The position numbers and the translations under genes are program-made. Below the pieces are notes generated by a model. The model had not been told where the DNA came from. It did not search any database and was given only the letters and a program-made list of their open reading frames with translations. From assembly GCF_046546515.1 (NCBI RefSeq), contig NZ_JBKHKJ010000024.1, positions 1 through 64,000 of the forward strand: a stretch of DNA of 64,000 nt, given 5' to 3'. Position 1 is the first letter of the stretch. Every line of letters begins with the position of its first letter. Positions 1 through 8,493 of the stretch are shown here, piece after piece. The DNA comes from Parasediminibacterium sp046546515. GTDB taxonomy: Bacteria > Bacteroidota > Bacteroidia > Chitinophagales > Chitinophagaceae.

Positions 1-1
1 G

Positions 2-379
2 AAAGAGATTATCAAAAAATTTAAGTTTAAAGACAGCGGCATTGTTCTTAACGCACCATTGACACTAAAGGAAGAATTTGAAAAACTTGGCTTTAAGACA
101 AACTTTGACAATAAAGTTAAAAACGCCAATACATTGGTTTTTATCTATGACAATAAAGCGTATTTGAACTTTCTAGAAGCAAGTTTAAAAAATATAGAAT
201 ACGACAGCGTGTTATGGTTTGCCTACCCTAAAGGGACATCGAAAATAAAAACAGACATTAATAGGGACACCATTAGGGTAACTGGTGAAGCATTTGGCAT
301 TACGACCGTAACAGCCATTTCAATTGACGAGACATGGAGCGCATTGCGTTTTAGACCTATTGAAAAAGTAGGAAAGTGA
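2..379 (+). CDS. Conserved hypothetical protein, 5'-truncated by window edge (DUF3052-like)
   Basis: The open frame runs in from the left edge; the first visible in-frame start-like codon (TTG at 59) is internal, so the true start lies outside the window. The visible 125 residues contain the phrases VLNAP, LWFAYPKGTS and ETWSALRFR, which match from memory a small (about 140 aa) conserved Bacteroidota protein often labelled DUF3052-like. The LWFAYPKGTS segment followed by an N-R-D motif is its most recognisable part. There is no signal peptide or membrane segment in the visible part. No biochemical role is known to me, and the family name is given from memory of the motif. Confidence 0.7.
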   Translation, partial: KEIIKKFKFKDSGIVLNAPLTLKEEFEKLGFKTNFDNKVKNANTLVFIYDNKAYLNFLEASLKNIEYDSVLWFAYPKGTSKIKTDINRDTIRVTGEAFGITTVTAISIDETWSALRFRPIEKVGK

Positions 380-508
380 AAAAAGTATTACTTAATTCAC
401 ACATTGCGTTATAAATTTGAAAAATTGTATGTTTCTATTTGAGACAAAGTTTATCATTCATCAGAAAATCGCCTCCCCGCAATGGAAAGGGGTTAAACAA
501 TAAAGACT

Positions 509-1339
509 ATGAGGCCTATTGCCGTTACTGCTTATGCCAAGGAATGCTGGGATGCACTGGAACAGCCCAATGTGATAGAAAAAGTGCGTGCCGCTTATGC
601 TCAGCTTCGTAAAACGGGCGAGCCAGAAGTGTCAATCGTGATGCCTGCATACAACGAGGAAAAGAATATTGTGCAAACGTTGTATTCCTTGTGTCACAAC
701 AACACTGGGAAAGCTGTGGAAATAGTGGTGGTAAACAACAATTCTAAAGACAAGACGGAGGAACTGGTGCTGTCTATGGGCGTTACCTGTATTTTAGAGA
801 CAAAGCAAGGCATTACAGCAGCCCGCAATGCAGGGCTGGCAGTAGCCAAGGGCAAATATGTGCTGAATGCTGATGCCGACTCTATTTACCCGAAAGACTG
901 GGTGGCAGAAATGGTGAAGCCTTTTGACAAGGACAACGGCATAGCCGTGGTGTATGGCCGATTTGCTTTTATGCCTATTGGCAGCACGGGCAGGCTTACT
1001 TATTTTTTTTATGAATACTTTGCCGATGCCATGCGCTTCATGAACAAAAAACTAAAGGACGAGGCGGTGAACGTATATGGGTTTAATTCCGGCTTTAGGC
1101 GGGAGCAGGGCCTGCAGGTAGAAGGTTTTAACCACCCCCCAGGCACGAATGAGGATGGCTGGCTGGCTGTAAAACTTCGGGACAAGGGCTTTGGCAAATT
1201 ATACGCCGTGAAAAGCATAAAAGCATTGGTATGGACAAGTGACCGCCGCATAGAGATAGATGGCGGGTTGTGGAAAGCTACTTTTACAAGGATAAAAAGG
1301 GTGTTTTTAAAAGCAGGCAATGACAGGACGGATTTGTAA
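509..1339 (+). CDS. Family 2 glycosyltransferase (GT-A fold)
   Basis: This 276-residue protein is a likely nucleotide-sugar-dependent glycosyl transferase. The GT2 nucleotide-binding start VSIVMPAYNEEKN lies at residues 41-53, VVVNNNSKDKT at about 73-83, and the metal-binding DXD-type motif ADAD at 121-124 followed by SIYPKDW. A likely catalytic ED pair (TNEDGW) is near residue 213. No transmembrane segment follows, so it is probably cytosolic or peripheral. It stands alone, convergent with truA and about 11 kb from the polysaccharide locus, so its acceptor cannot be inferred. The first 40 residues precede the GT2 core and are not recognised. Confidence 0.85.
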   Translation: MRPIAVTAYAKECWDALEQPNVIEKVRAAYAQLRKTGEPEVSIVMPAYNEEKNIVQTLYSLCHNNTGKAVEIVVVNNNSKDKTEELVLSMGVTCILETKQGITAARNAGLAVAKGKYVLNADADSIYPKDWVAEMVKPFDKDNGIAVVYGRFAFMPIGSTGRLTYFFYEYFADAMRFMNKKLKDEAVNVYGFNSGFRREQGLQVEGFNHPPGTNEDGWLAVKLRDKGFGKLYAVKSIKALVWTSDRRIEIDGGLWKATFTRIKRVFLKAGNDRTDL

Positions 1340-1371
1340 AATATGGCTTCATACGCGTGTCATTTTTTTTC

Positions 1372-1441
1372 TTTTCTTTCTTCCTCTTCCCTTAAAACTT
1401 TGTGCAGCTTTGTTTCTTTGTGCTTTCGTGGCTTTGTTGCA
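1372..1441. repeat. Half copy of the P1 palindromic intergenic repeat
   Basis: A pyrimidine-rich tract and then CTTAAAACTTTGTGC ... GTGGCTTTGTTGC form the right arm of the P1 repeat described at 49237-49399. The left arm is missing here. It fills the convergent gap between the glycosyltransferase and truA, where a hairpin could act as a terminator. Confidence 0.65.
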
Positions 1442-1447
1442 AAAAAT

Positions 1448-2188
1448 TTATAACAAGCCTTCAGGGTAAGCTACTTCTGCCAAGAAAAGCCCATGGGCGG
1501 GCGTATTGAAGTTGGCTTTGGTGCAATCTTTCCCTTCAATTATTTCCTTGAATTGGTTTATGGTAATAATACCCCTGCCTACTTGCAGCATGGTGCCTAC
1601 TAAGCCCCTTACCATGCCTCGGAGAAAGCGGTTTGCTTTTACCTCATACACCAAGCAATCTTTTTCATAATACCATTGCGAATTCATAATATGGCAAATG
1701 AACGTTTTTACCTGTGTGTTCCGTTTAGAAAAAGCAGTGAAGTCAATATGCACCAGTACCATTTTGGCAGCTAGATGCAATGCCTCTATATCTAACGTGT
1801 AGGGATAAAACCAAGCTGTTTCGGTTAAAAAAGGGTTGCGTTGGTTGGTTATATAATATTTATAGCAGCGGTGCGTGGCACCAAACCTTGCATGTGCAGT
1901 GTCGGGAACCCTAGTGATTTGTTTAATCACAATATCCGAAGGCACAAGTGCATTGAGGTTGTAAATATGTTGTGGCTCTATTGTTATTTCCGTGTCCACA
2001 TGAAAAAAATTCTGTAAAGCATGCACCCCCGCATCTGTGCGTGACGAGCAGGTAAGTTCAAAAGGCTGTTTGTAGCGTGTTTGCAATGCCGTTTCTATTG
2101 CAGCCTGTATGGTAAGGGCATTTGGCTGGCTTTGAAAGCCGCTGTACCGAGTGCCTTTATATGTAAGTTCTATAAAATAGCGAGGCAT
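1448..2188 (-). CDS. truA: tRNA pseudouridine(38-40) synthase TruA
   Basis: TruA converts uridines 38-40 of the tRNA anticodon stem-loop to pseudouridine. At 246 residues it is the normal length. The N-terminal YKGTRYSGFQSQP is typical, and the catalytic motif SSRTDAGVHA at about residues 48-57 places the catalytic aspartate at residue 52. RCYKYYI and the later FLRGMVRGLVGTM segment match the conserved core. It lies 3 bp downstream of the DUF4476 gene, so the two are probably co-transcribed. The adjacency gives no functional hint. Confidence 0.96.
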   Translation of the reverse strand: MPRYFIELTYKGTRYSGFQSQPNALTIQAAIETALQTRYKQPFELTCSSRTDAGVHALQNFFHVDTEITIEPQHIYNLNALVPSDIVIKQITRVPDTAHARFGATHRCYKYYITNQRNPFLTETAWFYPYTLDIEALHLAAKMVLVHIDFTAFSKRNTQVKTFICHIMNSQWYYEKDCLVYEVKANRFLRGMVRGLVGTMLQVGRGIITINQFKEIIEGKDCTKANFNTPAHGLFLAEVAYPEGLL

Positions 2189-2191
2189 ACA

Positions 2192-2968
2192 CTAAAGCGT
2201 TTTTTGGAATTGTTGAATAATTGCAGGTTTAGTCAGTTGTGCCTTTAGGCTAGCATAGTTGCTTGCATCATATATGCTTGGCTTAGCAGCAATAAAAAAA
2301 GCCAGTTTATTTGACTCCGATAAAATGAGGAGGCTAAGGTTTTTTACCTGCTCGGCCGAAAAACAGTTTTTGGCAAATGTTTGCTTGGCTATCTCAATCA
2401 TTTCTTCTTCCGTGGCGGCAGCCGCCATTTGCTTTCTTAAAGTAAGGAAATCGGCATTGGTGGCAATAATACACTCAGGCTTATTGGTTAATTTAGTTGC
2501 AACCGAAGGGGGTATTTTTTTTGAAGCATGGGCGTTGCTTTTTGTAGCCGCTTGTTTGACAGGAGCTACAACCGTAGCATTTGTAAAAGTCCCTGGCTTT
2601 TGCTGCATACCAGCCAAGGCTACGGAAGATGCCACTGTAGTATATGTTTGTAAATTTACAAGCCCAAAACTACTATCCCTTATTGGTTTTAGCAAAAAAC
2701 CAAGGTCTTGGCTATTGATACTTACAATAAAATGCTGCTCGGGGTACTTGTTGCCCACAAAACCAATTTCTGCGTCATAATTGCCATTGACCAATTTAGG
2801 GATGGTAAGAAAGCCGTTGATAGAGGAGCTGTAGTTTGTTTTGCCATTGAGCAAAAGATAAAATGGTTCTTTGGTGGACGATTCTATGTATAAAAAGCAT
2901 TTTTGTTGTGCTTGGGCTACACTGCATAATGCTATACATATTAATATGGGTACAATAAGCCGGATCAT
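2192..2968 (-). CDS. Secreted DUF4476-domain protein
   Basis: The protein has 258 residues with a clear signal peptide (MIRLIVPILICIALCSVAQA). The C-terminal ~95 residues (about 160-258) look like DUF4476: a conserved Cys, then F-x-x-L-R-K-Q, a helix rich in acidic residues and a SxEQVKNLSLLILSESNKL stretch ending near NYASL. The middle is low in recognisable structure and Ala/Thr/Lys rich. DUF4476 proteins are periplasmic or secreted in Bacteroidota and of unknown function. It is the first gene of a short minus-strand unit with truA. Confidence 0.75.
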   Translation of the reverse strand: MIRLIVPILICIALCSVAQAQQKCFLYIESSTKEPFYLLLNGKTNYSSSINGFLTIPKLVNGNYDAEIGFVGNKYPEQHFIVSINSQDLGFLLKPIRDSSFGLVNLQTYTTVASSVALAGMQQKPGTFTNATVVAPVKQAATKSNAHASKKIPPSVATKLTNKPECIIATNADFLTLRKQMAAAATEEEMIEIAKQTFAKNCFSAEQVKNLSLLILSESNKLAFFIAAKPSIYDASNYASLKAQLTKPAIIQQFQKTL

Positions 2969-3038
2969 ATTGGTTGTTTAAATCTGTTTTTACAAACATA
3001 ATACTTTTAGTGGCTATTGAATACTGCTAGCTTCTCTT

Positions 3039-5135
3039 TTACAATCCCATTATAAAAGCCCCCTTACTAGCCACTGTATAAAAATGCTGCTGCAAGCGGG
3101 CAGCATCTTTTTCCCAATATCTTACTTTCCAGGCAGGGTTGGAGGCATCAAATACATATTTCTTGCAATCGAAAATGGAAGGCAACTGGCTGAAATATAT
3201 TTTAGGATTATGCGTAATGATAATAACATCTGCCTTTATTTTCCTAGAAATAGGTGGGTGCTTGGGCAGTGGCTTGTCAATGATTAGTATTGTTTTTCCA
3301 TTCGTAGTAATAATATGTTGATACACGGCTATGGTTGGCAGGCTATCGCAGGGGCTTATCCTGTTTAGCACCCGGCAAGGCTGCAAATGAAAATTGCGCA
3401 AAAAAGCATCTTCCGCTACTAGGCTGTCGCCAAGAAACTGGTACTGACTGCCTTCCACTATATCAATGGCGGTATGCTGGGGGATATTGTAAACTATAAG
3501 TTGCTTTTGTTGTGCTTTAGTTATAAAGTCCATACTCCGTAAAATGATAAAAGTCACTAAAAAGGCCATTGCGGTGAACAACCACTGTTGTTTTTTATAC
3601 AAAAGCCAGCAGGCAATGCCAATAATGCTGCCATACAAAAGCAATGCCTGTGGGATAGATATTTGGATTCCCTCCCATACCGAGAATGGCAAATCGTTTA
3701 CACGGGTTATATAATTGTTCATCAGCCCTATTAGCCATGCGGTTATTTTGCCAGTGAGCATGGCAAGCGGCGATATAAAGGAAACTATGAGTAACACTAA
3801 CTCGGCATACAATATAAAGCCCGACAACGGCACTGCCAGCAAATTAGTAAACAGGAACAAAGTAGGCAACTGGTGGAAATGGTACAAGATAAGCGGCAGG
3901 GTAAGTATCTGGGCAGCAATGGTTACCGAACACAAGCCCCACAAACCATGCAATAATTTGTTTTCGAAATAAAACCAATGCTGGATATGTTTAGAGAACA
4001 ACACAATGCTTAATACGGCAGCATAGCTTAGCTGGAAGCCAACATCCCACAAGCTAAAGGGATTGATTAGTAGGATGACGAAAGCCGATGCTGCTAGGTT
4101 GTTGTATATATTGGTTCGCTTGCCAATCCCCTCGCCAAGGGCAATAAAAGTAAACATAACTGCACTGCGCAAAATAGACGGGGCTGCGCCGGCTATAAAA
4201 CTAAAGCCCCATAGAACAATTATTATAGTAACTGGCTTGGCTAGTTTTATCCATCTGCTAGGTTTAAAAAAAGAGAACAAGCTCACTATCAGGCCGTAGA
4301 TCATGCCTAGGTGCAGCCCAGAAATAGCAATGATATGAACCACGCCCGTATTGCTGTAAGCCTGCACAAGTTCACGATCCAGGTCGTCCCGGTAGCCTAT
4401 CAGTAGTGCTTCTGCCACGCTTAGTTGACTTGTGCCGGGGATGTTTTTCCTTAGGATGGCCAAGACTGCAAACCTTGCCTTGAAAATCCATGCGTCGAGC
4501 AAAGATGTCTTAGTGGTTTTTAACAATAGATAATTAGGCGTTGATAAAAAAGCCTGGTAATAGGTATGCTGAAAAGCGCAGTACTGCTGGTAATTGAACC
4601 CGCCGGGGTTGCCTGCTCTGGAAATGGCAGACAATGGTTTTGTAACTACTAGCTGGCTGCCATAATGCAATGAAGGCAGTGTGGTGTCTTTTTTAAAATA
4701 CAGCAGCACATTCCCATCCACTTGCTGCCATTGGTTGTTTATCAAAATAGCTTCCGCTTTTGCCAGTGCCTTCAACGACTTTGCTTTTGTTACCAAAGGT
4801 TCTTGCAGGGTTAGCAACACAGGTTGGCCTTCTTTGTAATGGTTGCCTAGCCAGGAACTATCATTTGCTCCATTTTTAGTAAAACTAAGAATGCCGCCCA
4901 AGGCAACAAATAATATAGCCAAGGCACACCCAGCCAGCCAGCCGAATGAAAATTGAAACCCTAGCTTGGCAAACCTGAAAACCGCAAGCACAAACAGCGC
5001 CATGGCTGCTACCAGCAAAAAAGGGAATATGGGAATATTGCCATGATATTGAACCAATATGCCTATAGCAAGGGCAACAAGATGCCGCAAGATGGGTGCC
5101 TTTTTTAGGATAATATTGGTAGCCTGATTTTTCAT
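3039..5135 (-). CDS. comEC: ComEC/Rec2 family competence protein
   Basis: This 698-residue polytopic membrane protein is the presumed inner-membrane channel for single-stranded DNA during natural transformation. The N-terminus has several membrane segments and an extracytoplasmic DUF4131-like region (about 60-220). The competence domain then begins with ALLIGYRDDLD and the hallmark HIIAISGLHLGM (about 265-285), followed by about eight hydrophobic helices. The C-terminal ~170 residues correspond to a reduced metallo-beta-lactamase-like region without an obvious HxHxDH motif, as in other Bacteroidota ComEC proteins. It is monocistronic as far as the sequence shows. Confidence 0.92.
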   Translation of the reverse strand: MKNQATNIILKKAPILRHLVALAIGILVQYHGNIPIFPFLLVAAMALFVLAVFRFAKLGFQFSFGWLAGCALAILFVALGGILSFTKNGANDSSWLGNHYKEGQPVLLTLQEPLVTKAKSLKALAKAEAILINNQWQQVDGNVLLYFKKDTTLPSLHYGSQLVVTKPLSAISRAGNPGGFNYQQYCAFQHTYYQAFLSTPNYLLLKTTKTSLLDAWIFKARFAVLAILRKNIPGTSQLSVAEALLIGYRDDLDRELVQAYSNTGVVHIIAISGLHLGMIYGLIVSLFSFFKPSRWIKLAKPVTIIIVLWGFSFIAGAAPSILRSAVMFTFIALGEGIGKRTNIYNNLAASAFVILLINPFSLWDVGFQLSYAAVLSIVLFSKHIQHWFYFENKLLHGLWGLCSVTIAAQILTLPLILYHFHQLPTLFLFTNLLAVPLSGFILYAELVLLIVSFISPLAMLTGKITAWLIGLMNNYITRVNDLPFSVWEGIQISIPQALLLYGSIIGIACWLLYKKQQWLFTAMAFLVTFIILRSMDFITKAQQKQLIVYNIPQHTAIDIVEGSQYQFLGDSLVAEDAFLRNFHLQPCRVLNRISPCDSLPTIAVYQHIITTNGKTILIIDKPLPKHPPISRKIKADVIIITHNPKIYFSQLPSIFDCKKYVFDASNPAWKVRYWEKDAARLQQHFYTVASKGAFIMGL

Positions 5136-5210
5136 GCAGTATTTAGAAAGGTTGAAAGAGTCTTAAAAAATGCTCATCATCACAGTATAATGTGATAATG
5201 AACTATTACC

Positions 5211-5249
5211 AAAAAGCCTCCCATTTGCTTTGGCATTGAGAGGCTTTTT
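5211..5249. terminator. Bidirectional rho-independent terminator
   Basis: A 10-bp perfect stem AAAAAGCCTC / GAGGCTTTTT has flanking A and T runs, so it can terminate on either strand. It lies upstream of comEC (start 5135) with no gene immediately next to it. A transcript from the minus strand right of it, or a plus-strand transcript leaving the comEC promoter region, would end here. Confidence 0.7.
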
Positions 5250-5366
5250 GATAATAGTCATAAGATAGGAATTTCACAGAACGTTGGATTTCAAACGGGC
5301 GAGTATGGTTGAATGGTGAATGTCGGTAAAGCATTTGGATTAAACGGTAAAATGCCCCAATTATTT

Positions 5367-5492
5367 TACACGGTATTTTTCTGCACTTTTTACGCAAAAA
5401 TTTTTGCGTAAAAAGTGCAGTTTTTGTTGCGTGTTTGACTATGATTTTTGTGTTGGTTACACGGTATTTTTCTTGCGGTTTTTACGCAAAAA
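5367..5492. repeat. 40-bp perfect palindrome with a direct-repeat flank
   Basis: Positions 5381-5420 are a perfect 40-bp palindrome (arms CTGCACTTTTTACGCAAAAA). A second partial copy of its left side lies 90 bp on: TTACACGGTATTTTTC followed by TTTTTACGCAAAAA occurs at 5367-5400 and again at 5457-5492. The rest of the 498-bp gap (5136-5633) holds the terminator at 5211-5249 and AT-rich DNA with GATAATCA repeats; I see no gene in it. Confidence 0.85.
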
Positions 5493-5633
5493 TATTGATA
5501 ATCACATACATTATATATTATAGTATATTGATAATCAATGTATTATGCCTTTCAGGAATGATAAAAATGAATGAAGAGTAGATAGTTTTATACTGTTGAA
5601 ATATAAAATAATTAAACTCAAAAATTTATAATC

Positions 5634-6125
5634 ATGATTGCAATTGACAAAAAACCCCTAAGTGTTGGAAATTACGTTTCTACCGAGCATGTTGATACTG
5701 TAATTAAAAGCTACAAGAAAGAACGCTGGGTACACAACAGCGAAAGAATTGGCAAAGAAGACAGTCTTAGTGGCTGGTGGAGCATAGAAGAAATGGAAGA
5801 TTACTTGGAACAAGCTAAAATGCACGGGGCTGATGGCGTTAAGTTGTATTTTGGTGCATATCCTAGCGATTATGTAGAAGAACCATTATATGCAGGCAGG
5901 CAAACATTGGTAATGGTAGCCACAAGGCAAAAAGAATGTGCTGATGGTGCCATTGCAAATAAGGATATTTATGTTAATAGGAACAATAAACCTGCATTAA
6001 TTGCATATAACCGTATACAATTATGCCCGCCAAGCTGTAAGAAAGACACCAGCTTAGATATAGAATCTCCAGAAATTGGCGTTACAATAGTTGATCGTGG
6101 TGCTGGTGGTTTTGTAGTGATTTAA
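5634..6125 (+). CDS. Conserved hypothetical protein (163 aa)
   Basis: I do not recognise a named domain. It is a soluble-looking protein with no signal peptide. It begins MIAIDKKPLSVGNYVS, has a WWSIEEMEDYLEQAK helix (about 51-65) and a GADGVKLYFGAYPSDY segment, and ends with a Cys pair (LCPPSC) and a Gly-rich tail. An ATG start and an AT-rich upstream region are consistent with a real gene. A strong terminator follows directly, so it is its own transcript, and the next gene, a small membrane protein, is oriented the same way. Confidence 0.75.
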   Translation: MIAIDKKPLSVGNYVSTEHVDTVIKSYKKERWVHNSERIGKEDSLSGWWSIEEMEDYLEQAKMHGADGVKLYFGAYPSDYVEEPLYAGRQTLVMVATRQKECADGAIANKDIYVNRNNKPALIAYNRIQLCPPSCKKDTSLDIESPEIGVTIVDRGAGGFVVI

Positions 6126-6140
6126 ATAGTGTTTATATAA

Positions 6141-6190
6141 ACCACAAAACAAAAAAAGTGTCCAAATGGACGCTTTTTTTGTTTTGTGGT
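6141..6190 (+). terminator. Strong intrinsic terminator after the 163-aa gene
   Basis: A 23-bp stem with one G-U pair (arms 6141-6163 and 6168-6190, loop AAAT) starts ACCACAAAACAAAAAAAGTG and ends in a T-rich arm. It sits 15 bp after the stop codon of the preceding gene. Its near-perfect symmetry also allows function on the other strand. Confidence 0.85.
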
Positions 6191-6215
6191 TTATTCTCTT
6201 TTATTTCGATGCAAT

Positions 6216-6878
6216 ATGGCAGCTCAAATTGCAATTTTTTTTATTTTTCTAGGATTTCTTCTTTCTACCATTTTAGTTTTCAAGAAGGAGATGCCATTTT
6301 TTTTAAGGCCATTTTCGGCATTATTGCTAATTACTTTTTTGGTAGAAGTAACAGCACAAATTCTTGTTAGCCAAAAAATGCATACACTTGCGCTATATAA
6401 TTTTTTTGGCTTAGTAGAAACACCATTATATATATATATTATAAATTGCTTAATCAAAACAGAAAATATCAAAAAAATTTCTACTTATTTAATAATATTC
6501 CAATTCTGTTTTGATATTTTTGATTTTATATTTATTCAGGCATCAGATACATTACATACAATACCTTATTCAACAGGATCATTAATTATTATTTTTCTTT
6601 GTATTTATTATTTTTACGAGTTGTTTACCATACCCAACTATATTCGGTTAATAAAAGACCCTGGATTTTGGATATGTACAGGCTTGCTATTTTATACTAG
6701 TGTAAGCTTTCCTATTTTGGTATCTATAAACATCATGCGGAATTTTCCTATGCAACTTGGGCGTTTGATAGGCGTGGTAAGTAGTGCCATGAATATTATT
6801 ATGTACCTGCTTTTTTGTGTTGCTTTTTTGGTATTGTACAAACCCCAAAAAATGTTGCCTAGCAGCAAAGGACGGTAA
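6216..6878 (+). CDS. Multi-pass membrane protein of unknown function
   Basis: Starting at the ATG at 6216 the protein has 220 residues and about seven hydrophobic segments, beginning IAIFFIFLGFLLSTILVF. A GTG ten codons upstream (6186) lies inside the preceding terminator arm and is unlikely. I do not recognise a named family; the pattern (seven helices with short loops, no long soluble domain) recalls small Bacteroidota integral membrane proteins found near signalling genes. The coding sequence is notably AT-rich. The stop codon abuts the long dispersed repeat beginning at 6879. Confidence 0.7.
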   Translation: MAAQIAIFFIFLGFLLSTILVFKKEMPFFLRPFSALLLITFLVEVTAQILVSQKMHTLALYNFFGLVETPLYIYIINCLIKTENIKKISTYLIIFQFCFDIFDFIFIQASDTLHTIPYSTGSLIIIFLCIYYFYELFTIPNYIRLIKDPGFWICTGLLFYTSVSFPILVSINIMRNFPMQLGRLIGVVSSAMNIIMYLLFCVAFLVLYKPQKMLPSSKGR

Positions 6879-7295
6879 GGGTGCATTTCAAAATTTCGTT
6901 TTTTGTTGTTTTGTTTTTGGCAGAAACTGGAAATATTTAATTCAATGTCTTGATATTTGGCACTTAAAAAGTATCCTATACGGGGGAATATTTGGATACC
7001 AATGGGGGAATATTTCCTCCAAGTAGGATTTTTATTTTGGGCTATATACCTAGCCATGCTAATTTTACATTAAAGGAGGAATTTGGGCATCTTGGCCTTT
7101 CCTCCCGAATCGAATGTTAGGTTGCTAAGGAAAATGATAATTCACCATCTAAATCTTATCAGTTTCTTATCAATAAACTATCATTTTCTTATAATAAAAC
7201 TATCATTCCATTATCAATAAATTATAATAAAATTCACTTAAATTATCATAAAAAATGAGGCTAAAAAAACAAAAACAACTGAATATCAATGAGTT
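6879..7295. repeat. Long dispersed repeat, copy A (about 417 bp)
   Basis: This stretch aligns over its whole length with 50483-50911: GGGTGCATTTCAAAATTTCG at the left, a GGCAGAAAC block, a hairpin around TATCCTATACGGGGGAA, ATTTTACATTAAAGGAG, CCTCCCGAATCG, a run of AAACTATCATTCCATTATC-type repeats, and TGAATATCAATGAGTT at the right. Weaker similarity continues to about 7385. Neither copy has a convincing open frame, and the short frames are not shared. The hairpin arms are imperfect here but near perfect in copy B. Confidence 0.85.
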
Positions 7296-7414
7296 ATAGG
7301 CAAAAAAGGAAAATAGCAAAAAAATAAACTAATAAAAAACAAGAAATAACCCATGTGAAATATTCGCTCAAGCTTTCGCATTCCCCTCCTTTGTTCTTGC
7401 TACATCTCCCTTGT

Positions 7415-7470
7415 TCTTGCCCCCTTTCCCTTTGGAGAGGGTTGGGCTGAGACCGGGCTGGGGTCGGATT
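7415..7470. repeat. P3 hairpin repeat (CCCTTTCCCTTTGGAGAGGG type)
   Basis: A short hairpin followed by GTTGGGCTGAG. Related units lie at 25443-25490 and 58552-58583. The whole 769-bp gap 6879-7647 is filled by copy A of the long repeat, this unit and a P1 half copy at 7581-7635. A motif near 7537-7560 (GCGAAGATTTGAAATGCACC) is an inverted version of the left end of copy A. Confidence 0.6.
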
Positions 7471-7580
7471 AGTGGGCGGGTCTTTCACAATCAATTATCT
7501 ATCCTTCCTTTAAATAGAAACCAATGACAATGAAAAGCGAAGATTTGAAATGCACCTGACAGTAAGCCAAAAGCATTTTG

Positions 7581-7635
7581 TTACTTTTTATTTCTTTTCT
7601 TTGTACCACTTTGAGCCTCTTTGGCTTTGTGGCAA
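7581..7635. repeat. Half copy of P1 palindromic repeat abutting a kinase gene
   Basis: Right-arm P1 sequence (ACCACTTTGAGCC ... CTTTGTGGC) ends 12 bp before the chosen start of the histidine kinase. The longer reading frame from a TTG at 7621 would translate this repeat and is rejected. Confidence 0.65.
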
Positions 7636-7647
7636 AAAATACCCTCA

Positions 7648-8460
7648 ATGCACTCTACCAATCAGGAAATTATCTTTGTCATAGCGGTTGCTTGTGCTAT
7701 TGCACTGCTAATGGTGGTTTTTATTATTACTATTTTGTTTTTCTATCAACGTAGGCAGAACAGGCAAGAGCGGGAAATAATGGAAATGAAGGAGCAATAC
7801 CAAAAAGAACTGCTGAACAGCCAGTTGGAAATGCAGGAAAATACGATGAAGCAAATAAGCGTGGAGCTGCACGACAACATAAAGCAGCAATTACTGCTGG
7901 TGAACATGACACTTAATTCATTGCTTGGCGAGGCCGATAGTTCGCTATATGGTGCCTTACAGGAAACCCGAACGGAAGTAAACAATATTATAAACGATGT
8001 TGGGCAACTTTCGCACAGCCTACATACAGACAGGGTAATGCAGATAGGCTTGCTGGATTCCATTCACTTTGAAGTGGAAAAATTAAAAAGAGTAAGGACT
8101 TTAGCTGTAACATTACGCCTTGCCGCACGTTACAATTACTACGATGGGCAAACAAGCACATTTATTTTCCGGATGTTCCAGGAAATATTGCAGAACATCA
8201 TTAAACATGCGTGTGCTACCGAGGTAAATATTGATGTTTTTGACAAAGATGAAACACACTTTGTTATACAGGTGCAGGACAATGGGGTTGGGTTCGTTGT
8301 AAAAACAGTAGATGCAAGTGCAAAGCCGTCTGGAATTGGGTTGATGAACTTGTACAATCGTGCTAAATTGATAGGGGCAACAATAGATATAAATAGCGTG
8401 CTACAAAAAGGTACGATAGTTTCCCTAACTTTACCTATTCCCGAAGAAGAGGAAGTTTAA
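7648..8460 (+). CDS. Membrane histidine kinase, HisKA_3 (NarX/LytS-like) type
   Basis: This 270-residue sensor kinase has one membrane helix (about 7-32), then a charged coiled coil and a HisKA_3 dimerisation box with ELHDNIKQQL, placing the phospho-accepting His at residue 75. The ATPase domain follows with an N box (FQEILQNIIKHA, about 178-188), DNGVGF (211-216) and GIGLMNLYNRA (229-239). It lacks any periplasmic sensor domain, so the signal is probably sensed in the membrane or by a partner. It is co-directional with the response regulator 33 bp downstream. The ATG at 7648 was chosen because earlier codons fall in a P1 repeat. Confidence 0.9.
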   Translation: MHSTNQEIIFVIAVACAIALLMVVFIITILFFYQRRQNRQEREIMEMKEQYQKELLNSQLEMQENTMKQISVELHDNIKQQLLLVNMTLNSLLGEADSSLYGALQETRTEVNNIINDVGQLSHSLHTDRVMQIGLLDSIHFEVEKLKRVRTLAVTLRLAARYNYYDGQTSTFIFRMFQEILQNIIKHACATEVNIDVFDKDETHFVIQVQDNGVGFVVKTVDASAKPSGIGLMNLYNRAKLIGATIDINSVLQKGTIVSLTLPIPEEEEV

Positions 8461-8493
8461 AATAAAACAATCCAATTAAGCGGATTTGAAAGA

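Noticed and set aside
5206..5397. 63-codon minus-strand frame near comEC
   Set aside because: It crosses the terminator at 5211-5249 and part of the 40-bp palindrome, and has no recognisable product.
6186..6215. GTG start of the membrane protein
   Set aside because: These codons lie in the arm of the preceding terminator; the ATG at 6216 is better.
6817..7026. Short plus-strand frame in long repeat copy A
   Set aside because: It overlaps the membrane protein's end and is not conserved in copy B.
7621..7647. TTG start of the histidine kinase
   Set aside because: The nine codons translate a P1 repeat arm.
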